Source: an uncultured Woeseiaceae bacterium (lineage in GTDB: Bacteria; Pseudomonadota; Gammaproteobacteria; Steroidobacterales; Woeseiaceae). From it: 64,000 nucleotides of DNA. Each line of letters opens with the position of its first letter. Position 1 is the stretch's first letter. A model generated the notes under the pieces. That model had not been told where the DNA came from. It ran no database searches and worked only from the letters and a program-made list of their open reading frames with translations. A program made the translations under genes and the position numbers. Of this stretch, positions 8,701 to 16,769 are shown piece after piece. The DNA lies in contig CAMYJB010000009.1 in assembly GCA_947258565.1 (NCBI GenBank), forward strand, positions 32,947 to 96,946. The letters are read 5' to 3'.

Positions 8701-9750
8701 TCAGTCTCCTACCCGCTTCAGCAGGTAATGGCTGACGTACCACTCACGCCCGCCGTTGTAGGCAAACAGTTCTTCGCAAGCCATGAAGAAAATGCGCCAC
8801 CGCATCCGCCACCGGTCCGCCTGGCCCTCGCCATAAGTCTCTTCGAGAATCGGCATCACGGCATCCCTGCGCGAGTCCATCCGGTCGAGCCAGGCCCGAA
8901 GGGTCCTGGCGTAGTGACGTCCGTTCCACTGCCAGTGCCGCTCGACGGCCAGGTCGCCCGCGACGCGCATCGGCAGATCAGCGCTCGGCATGATGCCGCC
9001 GGAAAAGAAATGACGGCTCATCCAGTCGCTCGGCCCCTTGTCGACGTACTCGTAAGGCGTCGTGCGGTGACAGAAAATGTGCATGAAGAATCGGCCGTCG
9101 GGCTCCAGCCAGTTACTGATCCGACGGAACAACTCCGGGTAGTTCCGCATGTGCTCGAACATCTCCACAGAGACGATGCGATCGTACGTCCCGGGTGCGG
9201 CGAAATCGTTCATGTCGCAAACCTGGACTTCGAGGTTGTCCAGGCCGCGATTTCGCGCCGCTTTCGTGATGTAGTCGTGCTGGGACTGTGAATTGGACAC
9301 GCTAACGACCGATGCCCTCGGGAAGTGCTCGGCGATCCAGAGCGACAGGGAGCCCCAGCCGCAGCCGAGGTCCAGCACTGTCATCCCATCCTCGATGCCG
9401 GCCCTCTCGACGGTCGCCCGCAAGGCCGCCTCTTCGGCGGATTCCAGGTCTTCGATGCCGGTCGGCCAGTAGCAGCAGCTGTACTTGCGGCTCTTACCGA
9501 GCACCTCCGAGAAGAACGCGGCGGGCACCTCGTAGTGCTGCTCGTTGGCGAGATGCGGCACCAGCGCGATCGGCGATTCGCCCATCATCTGTACGAAACG
9601 GTTCTTGATTATCGCGGCTTTCTCCACGTCGCCGGCGTGAATCTCTCTCAGCTTGCGCTCCAGGAGGCGCCGGATGCCCGCCCGGATTACCGAGTCCGGC
9701 ACCAGTCCGGTCTCTGTCCAGTCGACGGCTTTTGCGGTTACGCTGCTCAT
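8701..9750 (-). CDS. CFA synthase family SAM methyltransferase (copy 2)
   Basis: A 349-residue relative of cyclopropane fatty acid synthase, clearly different from copy 1: it lacks the AHYDLGNDFY motif and has HYEVPAAFFSEVLG (residues 72-85) and KYSCCYWP (89-96) instead. The SAM loop VLDLGCGWGS is at 125-134, with VEMFEHMRNY further on. This variant group sits next to photolyase or DUF2878 genes in many proteobacteria. It is the first gene of the minus-strand operon and is divergent from the photolyase gene across 143 bases, so both could share control. The exact methylated product is unknown. Confidence 0.88.
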   Translation of the reverse strand: MSSVTAKAVDWTETGLVPDSVIRAGIRRLLERKLREIHAGDVEKAAIIKNRFVQMMGESPIALVPHLANEQHYEVPAAFFSEVLGKSRKYSCCYWPTGIEDLESAEEAALRATVERAGIEDGMTVLDLGCGWGSLSLWIAEHFPRASVVSVSNSQSQHDYITKAARNRGLDNLEVQVCDMNDFAAPGTYDRIVSVEMFEHMRNYPELFRRISNWLEPDGRFFMHIFCHRTTPYEYVDKGPSDWMSRHFFSGGIMPSADLPMRVAGDLAVERHWQWNGRHYARTLRAWLDRMDSRRDAVMPILEETYGEGQADRWRMRWRIFFMACEELFAYNGGREWYVSHYLLKRVGD

Positions 9751-9819
9751 GCATGTGCTCCAAAAACGATGGGGCGACTATACGAAGGCATCCGGGGCGG
9801 GCCAACCGCCTGAAATGGT

Positions 9820-9838
9820 TTGTTACATTCCCTTACAA
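9820..9838. promoter_or_regulatory. Inverted repeat TTGT-N11-ACAA in the divergent photolyase/methyltransferase promoter region
   Basis: The 143-base gap between the two divergent start codons holds the imperfect palindrome TTGTTACATTCCCTTACAA. Its position suits an operator serving both directions. Loci of this gene content are controlled elsewhere by ECF sigma/ChrR pairs or by light-responsive MerR-type (LitR/CarH) regulators, but I see neither gene in the window nor a convincing ECF promoter pair. Four-base arms could occur by chance. Confidence 0.3.
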
Positions 9839-9893
9839 GTCGGCAACTTATCGTCGCGTAGAGTATCGTCTTGATTAAAACTTCGAGCCCTCG

Positions 9894-11312
9894 ATGACCC
9901 CTGTAATCTTCTGGTTTCGCAGGAATCTGCGCCTTCACGACAACCTGGCGCTGCGCGCCGCCGTCGATGCGGGGCGGCCGATCCTGCCGATCTATGTCTC
10001 GGACGCCCTCGACGCCGGTGGCGCGAGCCGGTGGTGGCTGCATTACAGTCTTTCTGCCCTCGATGCGGCTCTTCGGGACCATGGCGCGGGGCTTGCAATC
10101 CGGTCCGGACGGCCCGAGGACGTCCTGCCCCGGATCGTGGACGAGACGGGCGCCACCGCCGTGTTTTTCTCGCGGCGCTACGAGCCCGACGCCCGGGCGC
10201 AGGAACGCGCCCTCGAAAAGGCCCTTGACGATCGCTGCGACGTGCACGGCGTCGACGACAGCTTGATCCGGCACCCGAAGAGCGTCATGACCCAGTCCGG
10301 AACGCCGTACAAGGTGTTTACGCCGTTCTGGAAGGCCGCATCCCGGCCTGGCGAACCGGAAGAGCCCGCTCCGAAGCCCTCCGATTTCGAAACGACGGCG
10401 GCTGGCCTGGAATCCGGGGACATCGACGCGCTGGAACTTCTGCCGACCCGGCCCGACTGGGCCGGCGGGCTGCGCGAGACGTGGACGCCAGGCGAAGACG
10501 GCGCGTTCGAGCGCCTGGAAGACGCCTGCTCGATTGCCGCTGACTACGCTGAGCAGCGGGACCGCCCCGATCTCGAGGGTACGTCACGACTTTCGCCTCA
10601 TCTGCATTTCGGCGAGCTCAGTCCCCGCCAGGTCTGGCACGACATTCGCTCGGCAACGCCCGCCAGCGGCCAGCAAGGCGCTGCTGCCCTCCTGCGCCAG
10701 CTCTACTGGCGCGATTTCAGCACCTACCTGCTGTATCACTTCCCGCGTCTCCCCAACGAACCGCTGCGTGAGGAATTCGCGCAGTTCCCATGGACCGACG
10801 ATGCCGATAGCCTGAAAGCGTGGCAGCAAGGATGCACGGGCTATCCGATCGTCGATGCGGGTATGCGGCAGCTCTGGGCAACCGGCTGGATGCATAATCG
10901 TGTGCGTATGATCGTCGCATCGTTTCTCGTCAAGGATTTGCTCGTGCCATGGCAGGCCGGCGCGGACTGGTTCCTCGACACGCTGGTGGATGCCGACCTC
11001 GCGAACAACTCGGCGAGCTGGCAATGGGTGGCCGGCTGCGGCACCGACGCGGCGCCCTACTTCCGTATCTTCAATCCGGTTCTGCAGGGCAAGAAATTCG
11101 ACCCGATGGGCGATTACGTACGACGCTGGGTCCCGGAACTCGAGCGTCTACCGGCAAAGTTCATCCAGGAACCGTGGAAGGCGGAGATTGACGAGCAGAA
11201 AGCGGCAAACGTTGTTATCGGTGAAGACTACCCGGCGCCGGTCGTGGATCACGGCGAGGCACGGGATCTCGCGCTGCAGTCCTACCGGGCCATTCGCAAG
11301 CAGAATGCATGA
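9894..11312 (+). CDS. phrB: Deoxyribodipyrimidine photolyase (class I)
   Basis: Flavoenzyme that splits UV-induced cyclobutane pyrimidine dimers using blue light. The product is 472 residues, matching E. coli PhrB. It has the antenna domain with FWFRRNLRLHDNLAL at 6-20, then the FAD domain with QLYWRDFSTYLLY, GCTGYPIVDAGMRQLWATGW, NRVRMIVASFLVKDL and NSASWQWVAGCGTDAAPYF. The tryptophans typical of electron transfer are present. It faces away from the lipid-modification operon across a short shared promoter region, a pairing known for light and singlet-oxygen regulons. A cryptochrome role cannot be excluded by sequence alone, but the fit to CPD photolyases is good. Confidence 0.95.
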   Translation: MTPVIFWFRRNLRLHDNLALRAAVDAGRPILPIYVSDALDAGGASRWWLHYSLSALDAALRDHGAGLAIRSGRPEDVLPRIVDETGATAVFFSRRYEPDARAQERALEKALDDRCDVHGVDDSLIRHPKSVMTQSGTPYKVFTPFWKAASRPGEPEEPAPKPSDFETTAAGLESGDIDALELLPTRPDWAGGLRETWTPGEDGAFERLEDACSIAADYAEQRDRPDLEGTSRLSPHLHFGELSPRQVWHDIRSATPASGQQGAAALLRQLYWRDFSTYLLYHFPRLPNEPLREEFAQFPWTDDADSLKAWQQGCTGYPIVDAGMRQLWATGWMHNRVRMIVASFLVKDLLVPWQAGADWFLDTLVDADLANNSASWQWVAGCGTDAAPYFRIFNPVLQGKKFDPMGDYVRRWVPELERLPAKFIQEPWKAEIDEQKAANVVIGEDYPAPVVDHGEARDLALQSYRAIRKQNA

Positions 11313-11361
11313 ATTCCGGCAACGCAGCGCACGGCAATTCTCTGCTAGAATTCGGCGCCGT

Positions 11362-11438
11362 GCGCTCGTAGCTCAGTCGGATAGAGCACCGGATTCCTAA
11401 TCCGGGGGTCGCAGGTTCGAATCCTGCCGGGCGCGCCA
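11362..11438 (+). tRNA. tRNA-Arg (anticodon CCT)
   Basis: A 77-base tRNA with encoded CCA. The acceptor GCGCTCG pairs with CGGGCGC (one G-U), the anticodon stem CCGGA/TCCGG closes the loop TTCCTAA, giving anticodon CCT for AGG codons, and the T arm GCAGGTTCGAATCCTGC is canonical. Its final 18 bases recur 162 bases downstream. Confidence 0.97.
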
Positions 11439-11439
11439 G

Positions 11440-11478
11440 TCAACGGAAAATGGCTCCAAGGGACCCATTTTCCGTTGA
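11440..11478 (+). repeat. Perfect 14-base inverted repeat just after tRNA-Arg
   Basis: TCAACGGAAAATGG (11440-11453) and its exact complement CCATTTTCCGTTGA (11465-11478) flank an 11-base loop. It begins one base after the tRNA CCA. There is no following T run, so it may be a processing or stability hairpin rather than an intrinsic terminator. Confidence 0.85.
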
Positions 11479-11517
11479 TCTTGTGTGTCCCGTCCAAGGA
11501 AGCGAACCTTGTTCGAC

Positions 11518-11581
11518 AAAACGCGCAAGCGTTTTGGACGCCGCAGGCGCCCCGAAGGGGCGACGAGCGAAGCGAGGAGTC
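11518..11581 (+). repeat. GC-rich multi-hairpin element (GGACGC...GAGTC type)
   Basis: Begins with the stem AAAACGC-GCAA-GCGTTTT (11518-11535), whose T4 end could stop transcription. It continues from GGACGC (11536) through CGCCCC-GAA-GGGGCG to GAGTC (11581). A similar run lies upstream of tRNA-Ser (19448-19496), aligning as GGACGC, then CGCCC-G-AGGG-CGA, then GCGAG-GTC, which suggests one repeat family tied to tRNA genes. Confidence 0.6.
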
Positions 11582-11582
11582 T

Positions 11583-11600
11583 ATCCTGCCGGGCGCGCCA
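11583..11600 (+). repeat. Second copy of the tRNA-Arg 3' end (18-base direct repeat)
   Basis: ATCCTGCCGGGCGCGCCA is identical to the last 18 bases of the tRNA (11421-11438), including CCA. The unit length is 162 bases. The layout resembles the rtT repeats downstream of E. coli tyrT, where each roughly 178-base unit carries the terminal 19 bases of the tRNA gene. An integration site is less likely because only 144 bases separate the copies and no integrase is nearby. Confidence 0.8.
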
Positions 11601-11624
11601 CCCATGGCCCCGAGGAACGCTCCT

Positions 11625-13886
11625 ATGCATAATGCTCCCCGCATCGTCCTGCTTGTCACCGCACTGGGAATATCTGCCTGCGGACCCGGGTCCAACGAAC
11701 CAGCGACCAGTGAACTCAACGTGTCCAATCCGATCACAAAACCCTTTGCCGGCCTGCCAACCGATCCACCTGTTGCCCAAAAACGGCCGGTCACGATCGA
11801 ACAGCACGGCGTCAAGCGGATCGACAATTTCGGCTGGATGCGTGACGAAAATTGGCAGGAGGTCCTGCGGGATCCGGATAAACTCGATGGCGATATCCGC
11901 GAGCATCTCGAGGCCGAGAACGAGTATTACAATGCCGCCACGGGAGACCTCGCGAAACTGCGTGAGCAGCTGTTCGAGGAAATGCGCGGTCGCATCAAGG
12001 AGGACGACAGCACGGTCCCTGCCGCCGACGGTGATTTTGCCTACGCAGTCCGGTTCCGAGATGGCGGTGAGTACCCGATCTTCGTGCGCACGCCGCGTAG
12101 CGGTGGCGACGAGACGATCCTGTACGATGGCGACCTCGAGGGCAAAGGCGAGGATTTCTTCCGCATCGCGGCCGTCGATCACAGCCCGAACCATCAATTC
12201 ATTGCCTATGGCGTCGACAGGCTCGGGTCCGAATACTATGACATTCGGATTCGCGCGATCGAGACCGGGGAAGAGTTCGAGGAGACAATTCCATCGACGG
12301 GCGGTTCGGTCGTCTGGGCTGCCGATTCGAAGTCCTTTTACTACGTCGAGCGCGACGACAACCAACGACCGAAGCGCGTCAAGCACCACATCCTCGGCAC
12401 CAATCCGGCCGACGACCTGCTCGTCTACGAAGAGCAGGACGATAGTTATTTCCTGGGCATCGACAAGTCGCACAGCAGCGAGTACATACTGATCGGCGTA
12501 AGAAAAGGTACGTCGAGCGAGTATCGCTATCTGCCCGCAGACGCCAAACCCGGCACGGAACCCGTGCTGATCGCACCGCGCCGCGATGACGAACTTTACT
12601 CGGTCGAGCACGCCGGCGACTATTTTTACATCCAGACGAATGCCGACGGTGCCGTCGATTTCAAGATCGCCCGCGCGCCGGTGTCGAATCCCGGACGCGA
12701 CAACTGGGAAGAGTGGCTGCCGCATGAGTCCGGCATCTACATAAGTGCGTTCGTGCCGTTCAAGGATCGACTCGTACGCCTGGAGCGCGAAAACGCGCTA
12801 CCGCGAATAGTGGTCTCGGACTACGGGCAAGAGGACGTCTACGAGATAGACTTCGACGAGGCCGCTTACAATCTCGGTCTCTCGCCGGGCTACGAGTTCG
12901 AGACCAGCAACCTGAGGTTCAGCTACGAGTCGCCATCGACGCCCGAACAGATCTTCGACTTCGACATGGAGTCGCGTGAGCGTGACCTCCGGAAGACCCA
13001 GCAAGTACCGAGCGGCCACAATGCCGATTTGTACGTCGTCGAGCGAATTTTCATCACGGCTGATGATGGCGCCGAGGTGCCGGTTACGGTGCTCAGACTC
13101 GAGACGACGCCCGTCGACGGTATGGCCCCACTGTTGTTGTACGGCTACGGCAGTTACGGCGCCACGATGCAGGCCTGGTTCAGCACGAACGTCTTGTCAC
13201 TCGTCGATCGCGGCGTGATCTATGCAATCGCACACATTCGAGGCGGCGCGGCAAAAGGCCGCCAGTGGTATCTCGACGGCAAGCTCGACATGAAAAAGAA
13301 CTCGTTTTCCGACTTCGCCAATGCCGCTGAAGAGCTTCAGGAGCGTGGCTATGGCCGCAAGGGAGAGACTGTAATCTATGGCGGGTCGGCGGGCGGCCTG
13401 CTCGTCGGCGCCACGCTGAACCTGCGGCCCGACCTCTTCGGTGGCGCCATTGCGGCCGTGCCGTTCGTCGACGTGATAAACACGATATCCGATGCGGACC
13501 TGCCGCTGACCCCGCCCGAGTGGGTCGAGTGGGGTGATCCGATCAACGACCCGCAAGCGTATGCCACGATTGCAGCCTACTCGCCATACGACAATATTCG
13601 CAGCGATGCCGATTACCCCCCCATCCTCGCCACCGGAGGACTGACCGACTATCGTGTGACGTACTGGGAACCGTCAAAGTGGGTCGCCCGGTTGCGCGAC
13701 GAGGCGACTGGCGGGCCGTTCTTCCTGAAGATGAATTTGGACGCTGGTCACGCGGGTTCGGCCGCCAGATTCGAGCGCCTGAAGGAGCGGACGCACGACT
13801 ATGCGTTCGCATTGAAGGTATTCGGCCTGACGGAGCAGGCGCCCGTCAGTCACGTTGGCGAAGCCGGAGCACAGGGTACGCAGTGA
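11625..13886 (+). CDS. S9 family prolyl-oligopeptidase-type peptidase, lipoprotein
   Basis: Serine peptidase of 753 residues that cleaves short peptides, probably anchored in the envelope: the start at 11625 gives a signal ending ALGISAC. A GAGG ribosome site 9-10 bases upstream supports this start over the ATG at 11604. The N-terminal part is the beta-propeller of the S9A family (NFGWMRDENWQEVLRD, YYVERDDNQRPKRVKHH). The C-terminal hydrolase domain has the nucleophile in GGSAGGLL (Ser588), Asp675 in GGLTDYRV and His709 in LDAGHAGSA. It resembles oligopeptidase B and prolyl oligopeptidase; specificity is not certain. It stands alone, convergent with the MFS gene. Confidence 0.93.
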   Translation: MHNAPRIVLLVTALGISACGPGSNEPATSELNVSNPITKPFAGLPTDPPVAQKRPVTIEQHGVKRIDNFGWMRDENWQEVLRDPDKLDGDIREHLEAENEYYNAATGDLAKLREQLFEEMRGRIKEDDSTVPAADGDFAYAVRFRDGGEYPIFVRTPRSGGDETILYDGDLEGKGEDFFRIAAVDHSPNHQFIAYGVDRLGSEYYDIRIRAIETGEEFEETIPSTGGSVVWAADSKSFYYVERDDNQRPKRVKHHILGTNPADDLLVYEEQDDSYFLGIDKSHSSEYILIGVRKGTSSEYRYLPADAKPGTEPVLIAPRRDDELYSVEHAGDYFYIQTNADGAVDFKIARAPVSNPGRDNWEEWLPHESGIYISAFVPFKDRLVRLERENALPRIVVSDYGQEDVYEIDFDEAAYNLGLSPGYEFETSNLRFSYESPSTPEQIFDFDMESRERDLRKTQQVPSGHNADLYVVERIFITADDGAEVPVTVLRLETTPVDGMAPLLLYGYGSYGATMQAWFSTNVLSLVDRGVIYAIAHIRGGAAKGRQWYLDGKLDMKKNSFSDFANAAEELQERGYGRKGETVIYGGSAGGLLVGATLNLRPDLFGGAIAAVPFVDVINTISDADLPLTPPEWVEWGDPINDPQAYATIAAYSPYDNIRSDADYPPILATGGLTDYRVTYWEPSKWVARLRDEATGGPFFLKMNLDAGHAGSAARFERLKERTHDYAFALKVFGLTEQAPVSHVGEAGAQGTQ

Positions 13887-13975
13887 CGATCGGTAGCCCT
13901 CCGGACTCGCGCAGCTGCTTGTCAGATTAACCTGGCCTGGTCCGAGTGGCCGACTACGTGGCTAAGACCACCCGA

Positions 13976-15277
13976 TTACGTCTCCACGTCCGGGAGCGTT
14001 GCAGCGTAGACCGCTCCGGCCAGACCCATAAGCGCGAGCAATCCGATCACTCCGTCGTTTCCGACCACTGGCGTGAGCGTACCAATGGCACCTACCAGAA
14101 TCAGCAGTACGCCTATCACCGTATTGCTGATCGCGACGTAGTCCGTGCGCTGATTTCCAGTCGCCAGGTTCACAACATACGTTTTCCGACCAACGCGAAC
14201 TCCACTGTGCGCCAGAGACAGGATGAAATAGGCGATCGGCAGAAACCATACTGATTGGTTCAATGCGGGAAAATAGCGACTGACCATGAAAACCACCAAG
14301 CCGATGCCTGACGTGATGAGCGCAGCGTTGAGCATGACGAGCTTACTCGAGGCGTCAGCATAACGTCCCCAAAAGGGCGCGCTTACTAGCCCTGCCACGC
14401 CGGCTGCGATGATGAATGCGCCGAGCAGGTATGGCGGTGCACCAAAACTCTGCTGCGCGAGCGCGATGTAGAATGGCGCGCTCAAGGCTGAACACATCAG
14501 CAACGCGCGTGTAATCACAAACCGGCGAAACGGGCCATCGCTTGCGATGAGCCGCAGTTGACCCAGCGCGTCGAGGACACTCCGACCGCCACCCGTCTCG
14601 CCGGCATGCTCGGCTACCTGCGCATAGATCGCAGCCGCCAATAGCCAAAGTGCCCCGGCGCCGAACAACAGCCAGCCGAGCAACGTTTCACCCAGCCGGC
14701 TGGACAATGGCGACATTAGCATGACGCCAATTCCAACGCCGAGCAGCCCGGCAGAACTCGCTGACCACCCTGCCAGCTGGCCGCGTTTCTGCTTCGGGAT
14801 CACCTTGCCGAGCACGTCTTTCGCCGCAACGGAGCAGAGGCCGCGGAACAGGCTGAAGAGACTGACCAGCGCCAATATGGCCCAACCGGCCGCATTACCC
14901 GTCAAAGAGATCGCGACAACGCCGAGCCCCGCAACGCAAGCGGCCTGACCAAGACTGCCCACCACCCAAACCCACTTGCGGATCGACAGTTTGCGGATCA
15001 CCCCGCCGATAAAGATCTGCGGGACCATGGAGCCCGATTCCCGGATGGGTACGAGGAGGCCTAATACGAATGCGGGCGCGCCGACCATAGAGGTCAGCCA
15101 GGCAAGCGTTGTCTTGGGGCTGGCGATGGCGTCGCCGAGTTTCGTCAAGCAGTAACTGAGCAGTATCAGGACGAAGCTCTGGGGCGCCTCGCGACATGCC
15201 TCTTCGCCAATTTCGTGACAAAGGCGAGCGTCTTCCTCGTTGGTCAGCGCCTCGTAAATCGATTCCGAAATTCGCAT
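13976..15277 (-). CDS. MFS transporter
   Basis: A membrane protein of about 433 residues with twelve hydrophobic segments. An unusual 40-residue polar leader (MRISESIYEALTNEEDARLC) precedes the first helix. The loop IRKLSIRKWVWVVGS corresponds to the conserved loop between helices 2 and 3. I placed the start at 15277, with AGGG six bases upstream; ATG 15325 and TTG 15358 in the same frame are alternatives that add unconserved-looking residues. No substrate can be inferred: the nearest neighbours are a peptidase (convergent) and a pirin gene (same strand, 89 bases upstream). Confidence 0.83.
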   Translation of the reverse strand: MRISESIYEALTNEEDARLCHEIGEEACREAPQSFVLILLSYCLTKLGDAIASPKTTLAWLTSMVGAPAFVLGLLVPIRESGSMVPQIFIGGVIRKLSIRKWVWVVGSLGQAACVAGLGVVAISLTGNAAGWAILALVSLFSLFRGLCSVAAKDVLGKVIPKQKRGQLAGWSASSAGLLGVGIGVMLMSPLSSRLGETLLGWLLFGAGALWLLAAAIYAQVAEHAGETGGGRSVLDALGQLRLIASDGPFRRFVITRALLMCSALSAPFYIALAQQSFGAPPYLLGAFIIAAGVAGLVSAPFWGRYADASSKLVMLNAALITSGIGLVVFMVSRYFPALNQSVWFLPIAYFILSLAHSGVRVGRKTYVVNLATGNQRTDYVAISNTVIGVLLILVGAIGTLTPVVGNDGVIGLLALMGLAGAVYAATLPDVET

Positions 15278-15366
15278 CGCGGCCCTGGCTGTTGCGTGGG
15301 TTTCTCTCGCCGCTCGTATTTCCATTATCGCCACACGGAGACAGGAATTCGTCGGCAACGCTGAGT

Positions 15367-16212
15367 CTAGAATCGCCCCGCCTGGAAATCCATGATCGCC
15401 TGGCGGATTTCGTCCGCCGTGTTCATGACAAAAGGTCCGTAGCGCGCAATCGGTTCATTCAGCGGCATGCCCCCAACCAGAATAAAACTCGCAGCCGTGT
15501 CACTCCTGACAGAGACCGAGGTGCCTGGCCCCAACAGCGCGATGTTGCCGCGCGTAACAGGAGTGCCTTCCTCTTCACCGATGCTGATGTCCCTTTCATA
15601 CGGGTAGACAAAAACGTTGTGAGTCTCCGGCGTGGGTAGCCACGCTTCTGCAGGTCCCCTGCACCGCACGTCGAAATAGACGGGCTCTGTCGCGACGCCG
15701 GATACCGGCCCCCTGGCGCCGTGAAGTTCCCCTGCAATGATGCGGGCAACCACGTTTTCGCCGACAGCCGTTTCCGGTACGTCGCTCGCCGGTATGTCCT
15801 GGTAACGCGGCTCCACCATCTTCTGCCCGGCGGGCAGGTTGACCCACAGCTGGAAGCCCCACATAAGACCGTCTTCCTGCTGCGGCATCTCCGAGTGGAC
15901 GATGCCGCGACCGGCCGTCATCCACTGCACACTGCCCGGCCCAAGCAGGCCGGTATTACCCTTGTTGTCACCATGTTTCATCGCCCCGGCCAGCATATAG
16001 GTCACCGTTTCGAAACCACGGTGCGGATGGTCCGGGAATCCCGCGATGTAGTCGTTCGGATCGTCCGAACGAAATTCGTCGAGCAGCAGGAACGGGTCGA
16101 AGTGGTCCAGTTCGGGGGTCGCAATGACCCGCGTCATTCGCACGCCGGCACCGTCGGTCGCGGGCATACCGGACAGTACTTTCGTGACGTTGCGATCCCC
16201 TGCATGTGTCAT
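15367..16212 (-). CDS. Pirin family protein
   Basis: A 281-residue bicupin. The N-terminal cupin holds DPFLLLDEFRSD (39-50) and the metal-binding FPDHPHRGFETVTYML (59-74), with His62 and His64 as likely iron ligands, then GPGSVQWMTAGRGIVHSEMP. Bacterial pirins include quercetinases and redox sensors; the role here is open. The start at 16212 gives MTHAGDRNVTKV, typical of the family, and trims a poor upstream extension. It is divergent from the GNAT gene starting at 16290. Confidence 0.9.
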   Translation of the reverse strand: MTHAGDRNVTKVLSGMPATDGAGVRMTRVIATPELDHFDPFLLLDEFRSDDPNDYIAGFPDHPHRGFETVTYMLAGAMKHGDNKGNTGLLGPGSVQWMTAGRGIVHSEMPQQEDGLMWGFQLWVNLPAGQKMVEPRYQDIPASDVPETAVGENVVARIIAGELHGARGPVSGVATEPVYFDVRCRGPAEAWLPTPETHNVFVYPYERDISIGEEEGTPVTRGNIALLGPGTSVSVRSDTAASFILVGGMPLNEPIARYGPFVMNTADEIRQAIMDFQAGRF

Positions 16213-16289
16213 CCGGTCAGGATAGCATGGCACAATCTTTCGGCCGGCGGTTCGGAGATCACGGCGAGAGACGCGCAAGTAGAAACGGC

Positions 16290-16769
16290 ATGGCAACACG
16301 AAACCTATCGATTCGGGAAGCAACTCCAGCGGATGCGGAGATCATTGCGGATTTCAATTCCCGCATCGCCCTCGAAACCGAAGGCATGCACCTCCCTCCG
16401 AAGGTCGTCAAACCCGGCGTCAGGGCGCTTCTTGCAGATAGATCCAAAGGTCGTTACTGGGTAGCGGAAACAGACAGCCGGGTCGTCGGGCAGATCATGG
16501 TGACCTACGAGTGGAGCGACTGGCGTAACGGCATGATCTGGTGGATACAAAGCGTCTATGTGCATGGCGAATACCGGCGGAGCGGCGTATTCTCGACGCT
16601 GTACCGGCATGTGGAGTCGCTCGCGCGACAGGATCCGCAGGTCTGTGGAATTCGGCTGTACGTGGAGCGCGGGAATGCCCGCGCGCAGCGGACTTACGAG
16701 TCGCTCGGCATGACGAGGACTGACTACCGGGTGATGCAATCGATGTTTACAGGGGACGACCAATGCTAA
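16290..16769 (+). CDS. GNAT family N-acetyltransferase
   Basis: A 159-residue acetyltransferase. The N-terminus NLSIREATPADAEIIADFN begins the fold and the acetyl-CoA loop lies in QSVYVHGEYRRSGVFSTLY (Q/R-x-x-G-like). The late strand GIRLYVERGNARAQRTYESL is typical. The start at 16290 is chosen because the family N-terminus begins there. The last seven bases overlap the start of the peroxiredoxin gene, so the two are probably co-translated. The substrate amine is unknown. Confidence 0.88.
   Translation: MATRNLSIREATPADAEIIADFNSRIALETEGMHLPPKVVKPGVRALLADRSKGRYWVAETDSRVVGQIMVTYEWSDWRNGMIWWIQSVYVHGEYRRSGVFSTLYRHVESLARQDPQVCGIRLYVERGNARAQRTYESLGMTRTDYRVMQSMFTGDDQC

Larger units (their letters stand above)
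11313..11624. other. Intergenic stretch holding tRNA-Arg and its repeat unit
   Basis: The 312 bases between the photolyase and S9 peptidase genes contain tRNA-Arg (11362-11438), a perfect 14-base inverted repeat, a chain of short GC-rich hairpins and a second copy of the tRNA 3' end. The peptidase ribosome site (GAGG near 11611) ends the stretch. An open frame runs through part of it in phase with the peptidase gene, but its residues are low-complexity and not peptidase-like. Confidence 0.8.

Noticed and set aside
11421..11600. Direct repeat of a tRNA 3' end read as attL/attR of an integrated island
   Set aside because: Only 144 bases lie between the copies and no integrase or cargo gene is present. 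A tandem rtT-like unit explains it better.
11397..12725. Minus-strand open frame crossing tRNA-Arg and the S9 peptidase gene
   Set aside because: It runs through the tRNA and ends in the fragment RQDSNLRPPD, a known spurious translation of tRNA sequence.
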